Below, one piece after another: positions 14,529 to 17,779 of a stretch of DNA of 17,779 nt. Origin of the DNA: HGM12669 sp048527645 (GTDB lineage: Bacteria > Bacillota > Clostridia > Oscillospirales > CAG-272); assembly GCA_048527645.1 (NCBI GenBank), contig DBGFNI010000082.1:1-17779 (forward strand), in the 5' to 3' direction. The first letter of the stretch is position 1; every line of letters begins with the position of its first letter. The notes under the pieces are model-generated. The model ran no database searches, was not told the origin of the DNA, and saw only the letters and a list, made by a program, of their open reading frames with translations. Both the position numbers and the translations under genes were made by a program.

Positions 14529-15436
14529 CCCGCGTCATATTTGTTCCGTTTTTCGCCTGTCACCCCCCGCCGCGGCACGCCCGTGCGCCCGCTCCATGAC
14601 GGAGGAGGCGGCGCATCGTCAAAGGCGCGCCCGAACCACGCAATTTTCGCATCGCGCTTGTAAAACCGAAAATGAAGATAAAATTCCCCGTTTACCGCGT
14701 TGTACCGCGCGTCATAATCGTCGCACAGATATAACTGCGGAAACATCTCCCACAGCTTTTCCATGCTGTAATTGTGCCGGAACAAATCTTCGCAATCCGC
14801 TTTCGTGAAGTTCCGCCCGTATTTTCCGAATGCCCGCGGCTTTTTGTATTCCTCCGCACGGGGCTGTACCAAATTCTTGGAGGATACCCACCGCCGGCGC
14901 ATCACATCCGGCTGCCGCGCCAGGTATACCGACAGATCGGCACAGCCCGTCTGACTAAGCTCCAACCGCTCTGCCTCCATCCGCTTGCCCTTTTTCCATA
15001 GCTTCTTGAGCTGCGCCTTTTCCACACCCTTCAGCGCGTTGCAGATCATGTGATGGTGCAGCCGCCCGGTTTGCTCTCCCCGCGATGTGACGTAGATATA
15101 TTTCAGCTCTTCCCCGTTCATCCGGTAGAGCCTGCGCATCCGCTCCAGATAATTGCGCATGTCCCGCCGCGCAATTTCCTCCGTGTCCGGGTACCATCCG
15201 TTATCATAGGTCAGCGTCAGCACCCAGTCCCCGCCCTTAAAATTCATATGTACCAAACGGATTAATCGCCGCTGCGCCGTATAATAGTTGCAGTTTGCCT
15301 GCGCCTCGCTCGTTTTTTTGTACCTTGCACGCCGCCCGCTCTTTTTCGGTTCACGGAATGCCGGGTAGATGTCAATGTCCACCCGGTCCCCTGTGTCCCA
15401 CTTCTCCGCAATATACCGCTTTTTCTGACCCTGCAT
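14525..15436 (-). CDS. HUH-type rolling-circle replication initiator (Rep)
   Basis: This 303-residue protein likely nicks an origin to begin replication. Numbered from the ATG at 15436: motif I WVLTLTYDNG (about 71-80), motif II GRLHHHMICN (histidines 127-129, HUH) and motif III ADLSVYLARQ with one tyrosine (Y171), which would attack the DNA. A RRWVSSKNL stretch follows (about 181-189), as seen in related Rep proteins. The start MQGQKKRYIAEK is chosen as it begins the conserved part; a longer in-frame extension to 15538 looks non-coding. The ribosome site is weak (GGGG nine bases away). It sits before the late regulator and packaging genes. Microvirus/plasmid-type Reps are the family; the tailed-phage context is unusual. 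Confidence 0.85.
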   Translation of the reverse strand: MQGQKKRYIAEKWDTGDRVDIDIYPAFREPKKSGRRARYKKTSEAQANCNYYTAQRRLIRLVHMNFKGGDWVLTLTYDNGWYPDTEEIARRDMRNYLERMRRLYRMNGEELKYIYVTSRGEQTGRLHHHMICNALKGVEKAQLKKLWKKGKRMEAERLELSQTGCADLSVYLARQPDVMRRRWVSSKNLVQPRAEEYKKPRAFGKYGRNFTKADCEDLFRHNYSMEKLWEMFPQLYLCDDYDARYNAVNGEFYLHFRFYKRDAKIAWFGRAFDDAPPPPSWSGRTGVPRRGVTGEKRNKYDAG

Positions 15437-15565
15437 CGTTTCCCCGTCCTTTTTTCTGACCAACCGCAAACCTTTTCCAATACATCCTTCCAACCGCCGC
15501 AAACCGTTCCCGCCCGTCCGCCTGCATACCCTCGGCATTCATCCGTTTCCGTCCGTCCGCTGCCG

Positions 15566-15615
15566 CCTGAAAATTCACACACACATCTCACAACCTGAAA
15601 ATTCATACACACATC
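15566..15615. repeat. Pair of 22-bp direct repeats upstream of rep
   Basis: The string cctgaaaattca(c/t)acacacatc occurs at 15566-15587 and 15594-15615, 28 bases apart with one mismatch, 130 bases before the rep start. It could be a Rep or repressor binding site. Confidence 0.7.
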
Positions 15616-15712
15616 CAAAAGCCTGTCCGGCACGCATCCCCCGACCATGCCGCAGCCGTGTCGCATTTCCTGATCCTCCCGCACCTTTCCTTTCCGGCAA
15701 ATCCTTTCCCGA

Positions 15713-15856
15713 TCATTCTTTCCGGATCATCCATTCCCGCATCGCCTTGACAGCATCCTCCCTCTTTTCGTCCGTTTCCGTTTGCTCACACCTGTTCGCA
15801 AATGCTCCCGCACCCCTGACAGGGGCGGAAAGCGGACATACAGAATGCGCACACAC
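15713..15856 (-). CDS. Possible small Cys-containing ORF, 47 aa
   Basis: A GTG start at 15856 gives MCAHSVCPLSAPVRGAGAFA and then NRCEQTETDEKREDAVKAMR, ending in REWMIRKE. The cysteine spacing (C2, C7, C23) and the charged helical end resemble small phage zinc-ribbon proteins. No ATG and only a weak GGGG ribosome site are present, so this is a low-confidence call. Confidence 0.3.
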   Translation of the reverse strand: MCAHSVCPLSAPVRGAGAFANRCEQTETDEKREDAVKAMREWMIRKE

Positions 15857-15894
15857 CGTTTTTGTTTTTCCCCTCTCTCCGTATCGAGCGCTTC

Positions 15895-16025
15895 CCGTCT
15901 CTCATGCTCCGGCTCTTATGCTACGGCGCTCATGCTCCCGGTCTCTCTCGATCAGTGTCCCGGTCTCTCTCGATCGGCATATCCGTCTCTCTCTCCGTTC
16001 TCTCTCCGCAGATCTCTCTCTGACC
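15895..16025. repeat. Tandem iteron-like array
   Basis: Three contiguous 14-base units (15895-15908, 15909-15922, 15923-15936; consensus CCGnCnCTnATGCT) are followed by two 22-base units (15937-15958, 15959-15980; cccggtctctctcgatc core) and by further TCTCTCTC tracts to about 16025. Such directly repeated units 460 bases before rep resemble iterons or an origin-related site. Confidence 0.6.
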
Positions 16026-16093
16026 CGTTTCTTTCCTCACCCGCATGCCCCCGCACGCGCGCACATGCGCATTACCGTGTCACAAAATCACAT

Positions 16094-16123
16094 TTATCAC
16101 TCTTGTACAGTTTTTCATTTCAA
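16094..16123 (-). promoter_or_regulatory. Possible promoter toward rep
   Basis: TTGAAA (16118-16123) and TGATAA (16094-16099) on the minus strand are 18 bases apart. The -35 is good and the -10 is weak. It would transcribe the repeat array and rep. Speculative. Confidence 0.35.
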
Positions 16124-16157
16124 AATTCGTCATTTGTTAAGATAACACACAAGCCCG

Positions 16158-16183
16158 TTTGCAGAGCCCCGCAGCTCTGCAAA
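16158..16183. repeat. Perfect inverted repeat, 10-bp stem
   Basis: TTTGCAGAGC and GCTCTGCAAA flank a six-base loop. It is followed by an A-run on the plus strand and by no T-run on either strand, so it is not an intrinsic terminator. It lies at the switch from GC-rich to AT-rich DNA. Confidence 0.6.
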
Positions 16184-16219
16184 AAAAATCAAATTTTTTA
16201 AAGTTTTTTCAAATAACAC

Positions 16220-16248
16220 TTGACAATATCACGTTATCGTGATATAAT
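16220..16248 (+). promoter_or_regulatory. Consensus promoter with built-in operator palindrome
   Basis: TTGACA (16220-16225) and TATAAT (16243-16248) have exactly 17 bases between them. The spacer and part of the -10 form a perfect inverted repeat, ATATCACG-TTAT-CGTGATAT (16226-16245). A repressor bound there would block polymerase, so the downstream cassette is likely autoregulated, possibly by the HTH domain of the DUF2442 protein. Confidence 0.85.
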
Positions 16249-16274
16249 ATTATTAGAGAAAAGGAGTGAAAACG

Positions 16275-16529
16275 ATGCCTGTTTTATCAAGATTTTACTG
16301 AATTGTCATTAGAATGTATTTTTTACAGAGTGAGCATAATCCACCCCATATACACGCTATTTATAATGAGGATGTCGCATCCATTGACTTTATGACTGGA
16401 AATGTTCTTGACGGTCATCTTCCTGCAAAAGCGTTGAGCATGGTGCGAGAATGGATTAACATCCACAAGGAAGAACTGATCAACATATGGGAAACACAGG
16501 ATTTTAAAAAAATCCCGCCGCTTGAGTGA
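16275..16529 (+). pseudogene. DUF4160 protein, interrupted by an in-frame TGA at codon 9
   Basis: From the ATG at 16275 (AAGGAG seven bases upstream) the frame reads MPVLSRFY, then TGA (16299-16301), then IVIRMYFLQSEHNPPHIHA through to WETQDFKKIPPLE and TGA at 16527. DUF4160 proteins usually begin MPxxSRFYGIxIxMYF, so the stop replaces the expected Gly codon (GGA to TGA is one change). The rest is intact, including NPPHIHAIY and the C-terminal helix. An internal ATG at 16314 could restart but has no ribosome site and would lose the first strand. DUF4160 genes are commonly paired with DUF2442, as here, and are thought to form toxin-antitoxin-like or regulatory pairs; function is unproven. The break may be recent. 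Sequencing error or readthrough is possible. Confidence 0.75.
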
Positions 16530-16540
16530 AGGAGGTTTAT

Positions 16541-16975
16541 ATGTTTCATAAAATAAAGAATGTTTCCGCACTTCCTGATTTTCGTTTAAGCGTTCAATTT
16601 TCCGAAGGCGTAACAAAGCTTTATGATATGAATCCGTGCGCTGAAAAATTGCCTTCGTTCCAATCGTTGCTGAAAAATCAAGAATTGTTTTCATGCGTTA
16701 CCGTCGATACAGGCGGATACGGTATCATCTGGAATGATGAATATGATTTGTCCTGTGATGAATTATGGGAGAACGGAATGCAGATACAAACGCCGTTTGA
16801 TGGCTTGATCGCACTCAGTGACGCAACCGCGCTTTGGGGACTGAACGAAAGCACACTCCGCAAAGCTATCTCTTATGGTAAACTCGTAAACGGAGTCGAT
16901 GTTTGCAAATTTGGAAAGCAATGGGTGATATCTTCTGAAGCTATGCAAAGAGAGTACGGCTCTTCAAAAATATAA
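16541..16975 (+). CDS. DUF2442 protein with C-terminal helix-turn-helix
   Basis: This 144-residue protein (MFHKIKNVSALPDFRLSVQF) starts at ATG 16541, with AAGGAGG six bases upstream; an in-frame GTG at 16526 is less likely. Residues 1-78 are the DUF2442 domain, with FSEGVTKLYDMNP, VDTGGYGIIWNDEYDLSCDELWENG. Residues about 88-140 form an HTH-like domain (ALSDATALWGLNESTLRKAI, then GVDVCKFGKQWVISSEAMQREYG), which can bind DNA. It begins 12 bases after the DUF4160 stop, so both are one operon under the palindromic promoter. It probably acts as the antitoxin-like or repressor partner, an inference from pairing and the HTH. Confidence 0.8.
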   Translation: MFHKIKNVSALPDFRLSVQFSEGVTKLYDMNPCAEKLPSFQSLLKNQELFSCVTVDTGGYGIIWNDEYDLSCDELWENGMQIQTPFDGLIALSDATALWGLNESTLRKAISYGKLVNGVDVCKFGKQWVISSEAMQREYGSSKI

Positions 16976-17059
16976 TGATGTACTTTCGATTTGCACATTT
17001 TTTCCATATCGTAAATCAAGAAAATATCCGCAATCAAACCATTTTCCAAAACGTCCGAT

Positions 17060-17095
17060 GCCACAGCCCTTTTGTGGGCTGTGGCTCTTTTTTTT
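17060..17095 (+). terminator. Intrinsic terminator ending the DUF4160-DUF2442 cassette
   Basis: A perfect 10-bp stem (GCCACAGCCC / GGGCTGTGGC, six-base loop) is followed by TCTTTTTTTT on the plus strand. The same hairpin lies just after the stop of the minus-strand 51-aa gene but with no T-run on that side, so it mainly ends plus-strand transcription. Confidence 0.9.
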
Positions 17096-17249
17096 ATGTA
17101 CCGTAATGCTGTTTTTCTTCCGTATCGCTCCTCGCTTTTTCCGCTTCATAATAAGTATTTGCGTTCCCTAATACGCAAAGAGTGCAAAGTTCCTTTGTAT
17201 ATTGACACATAGGCGGTTTATTATCTTTTACTATTTGGTATTCACACAT
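17094..17249 (-). CDS. Small cysteine-rich phage protein, 51 aa
   Basis: The protein reads MCEYQIVKDNKPPMCQYTKE, then LCTLCVLGNANTYYEAEKAR and a short charged tail. The four cysteines after the start (C2, C15, C22, C25) suggest a zinc-binding fold, and LCTLCVLGNANTY is a pattern I recall from small clostridial phage proteins. The ATG at 17249 overlaps the end of the preceding gene (AATGTGTGA), with GGTGAGGAA upstream. It is the last gene of the hsdS-led run and ends at the terminator hairpin. No function is known. Confidence 0.65.
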   Translation of the reverse strand: MCEYQIVKDNKPPMCQYTKELCTLCVLGNANTYYEAEKARSDTEEKQHYGT

Positions 17250-17595
17250 TTTCCTCACCTAATATTTCTTTTACGAGGTTGTCAATATCCGAACATCTAA
17301 TGACGCCGGTTTCTTGCGGCACTCCGCATTTTAATCTCATAGCAAACTCTTTGACGGCTTCGGATCTTGCTTTGTTATAATGATGTTTATAAGAATTTGC
17401 CGCTCCTCGCATTGCTTCAAGATCTATTTTCAGTCTCTCAATCTCTGCCTGTTGGCGTTTGATGATGTCAAGCGCTTTTTCATTTAGTTCGTATTCATGG
17501 CAAATTACACCTTCAATATGCATCGGGCATTCTTCGCAACTTGTAACCATTGATTTACAACACTCCAAAGCCTTTATAATCTCGTTATCTGTCAT
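17242..17595 (-). CDS. Phage-type hypothetical protein, Cys-rich start and coiled coil, 117 aa
   Basis: The protein begins MTDNEIIKALECCKSMVTSC. The ATG at 17595 lies inside the end of hsdS (ATGACAGATAA), which fits translational coupling; an in-frame ATG at 17616 is less likely. An N-terminal Cys cluster (ECC, CEECP, ICHEY; about 12-32) is followed by a long coiled coil (about 37-85, ALDIIKRQQAEIERLKIDLE) and a C-terminal helix. This architecture is very common in phages of gut Firmicutes, where it is of unknown function. The end overlaps the 51-aa gene start. Confidence 0.75.
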   Translation of the reverse strand: MTDNEIIKALECCKSMVTSCEECPMHIEGVICHEYELNEKALDIIKRQQAEIERLKIDLEAMRGAANSYKHHYNKARSEAVKEFAMRLKCGVPQETGVIRCSDIDNLVKEILGEENV

Positions 17596-17779
17596 CTGTA
17601 TCACCGTCCATTTCAACTGTTATATTTGAAACATCAATTTTTCCGCTCATTAGATCAGTCAATAATGCGTCCCTTAATTCTGCTATATACTGATTTTTCA
17701 TAGTGTTCAACAAAGCAATTTGATTTTTCCAAACGTTGAAAAACTGAATAAAGATATCGGGCAATAATTTTTTATCATT
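17585..17779 (-). CDS. hsdS: Type I restriction-modification specificity subunit, C-terminal fragment
   Basis: The last 64 residues of a frame entering from the right edge read NDKKLLPDIFIQFFNVWKNQ, then IALLNTMKNQYIAELRDALL and TDLMSGKIDVSNITVE, ending at TAA 17585-17587. The pattern of a coiled-coil helix followed by LRDxLLxxLMSGKIDVSNI is typical of HsdS C-termini, the subunit that chooses the DNA site for the type I complex. The start and target-recognition domains are outside the window, so I cannot say whether hsdM and hsdR follow. It overlaps the phage-type gene downstream. Confidence 0.7.
   Translation of the reverse strand, partial: NDKKLLPDIFIQFFNVWKNQIALLNTMKNQYIAELRDALLTDLMSGKIDVSNITVEMDGDTDDR

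Larger units (their letters stand above)
15437..16219. other. Gene-poor region upstream of rep, repeat-rich
   Basis: About 780 bases with no convincing long gene. It holds a 28-base-period repeat pair, a possible 47-codon ORF, a tandem purine/pyrimidine array, a possible minus-strand promoter and a 10-bp hairpin. Plus-strand frames here are open only because the sequence is TCTC-rich. It may hold the replication origin and rep control sites. Confidence 0.6.

Noticed and set aside
13701..14808. Overlapping plus-strand frames opposite the late regulator and Rep
   Set aside because: Low-complexity Ser/Pro/Arg products arising from GC-rich minus-strand genes.
16158..16183. Hairpin considered as an intrinsic terminator
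   Set aside because: It is followed by A's on the plus strand, and on the minus strand the T-run comes before the stem, so neither direction fits.
15747..16201. Plus-strand frames in the repeat region
   Set aside because: Ser/Leu/Arg low complexity caused by the TCTCTC tracts; no ribosome site.
16275..16529. Idea that UGA is recoded genome-wide
   Set aside because: TGA is a normal stop for the same DUF4160 frame and for terL, the adaptor, the 64-aa and other genes here, so a local nonsense change is simpler.
1..17779. tRNA genes, CRISPR arrays, insertion sequences, integrase
   Set aside because: Looked for by eye on both strands; no cloverleaf, regular spacer-repeat pattern, transposase or recombinase frame was seen.

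Overview
The window is dominated by the late, structural half of a tailed bacteriophage or prophage genome. It is read almost entirely from the minus strand, so transcription runs from high to low coordinates. The architecture suggests a short-tailed (podovirus-like) phage of a Firmicute, probably a Clostridia-type gut bacterium. The evidence is strong GGAGG ribosome sites, many ATGA and TGATG gene overlaps, an XhlA-type lysis protein next to an amidase, and small cysteine-rich proteins typical of clostridial phages. No integrase, tRNA, CRISPR array or transposase was seen.

Right edge (17094-17779, minus): the C-terminal end of a type I restriction specificity subunit (HsdS) overlaps a 117-residue phage-type protein, which overlaps a 51-residue cysteine-rich protein. 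A hairpin terminator separates them from a convergent cassette (16220-17095, plus), the only plus-strand genes found. The cassette has a consensus promoter with an operator-like palindrome between -35 and -10, a DUF4160 gene broken by an in-frame TGA at codon 9, an intact DUF2442 plus HTH gene, and the terminator. From about 16080 rightward the DNA is visibly richer in AT than the phage late region.

Middle (13643-16200, minus): a gene-poor stretch carries purine/pyrimidine-biased tandem repeats and a possible promoter. It is followed by an HUH-type rolling-circle replication initiator, a possible 38-codon linker ORF and a sigma-region-4-like late regulator. A promoter with an extended -10 then leads into a roughly 230-nt structured leader. 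This leader contains an 18-residue leader-peptide ORF that runs through an intrinsic terminator, just ahead of the terminase small subunit. It is the most interesting regulatory element in the window and looks like an attenuator controlling the packaging/late operon.

Late operon (1-13604, minus), in transcription order: terminase small subunit, terminase large subunit, P22/T7-like portal (with a zinc-finger-like insertion), a 46-residue basic protein, scaffold, probable decoration protein, major capsid protein followed by an intrinsic terminator, head-tail adaptor, repeat-containing tail fibre/receptor-binding protein, a 64-residue protein, amidase endolysin, holin, XhlA-like protein, a 106-residue protein, a P22 gp10-like tail hub, and the start of a large probable ejection/internal virion protein that runs off the left edge. 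Together they encode packaging, head assembly, tail and host-binding, and lysis. Lysis genes lie inside the tail module, and an HUH initiator lies just upstream of packaging.
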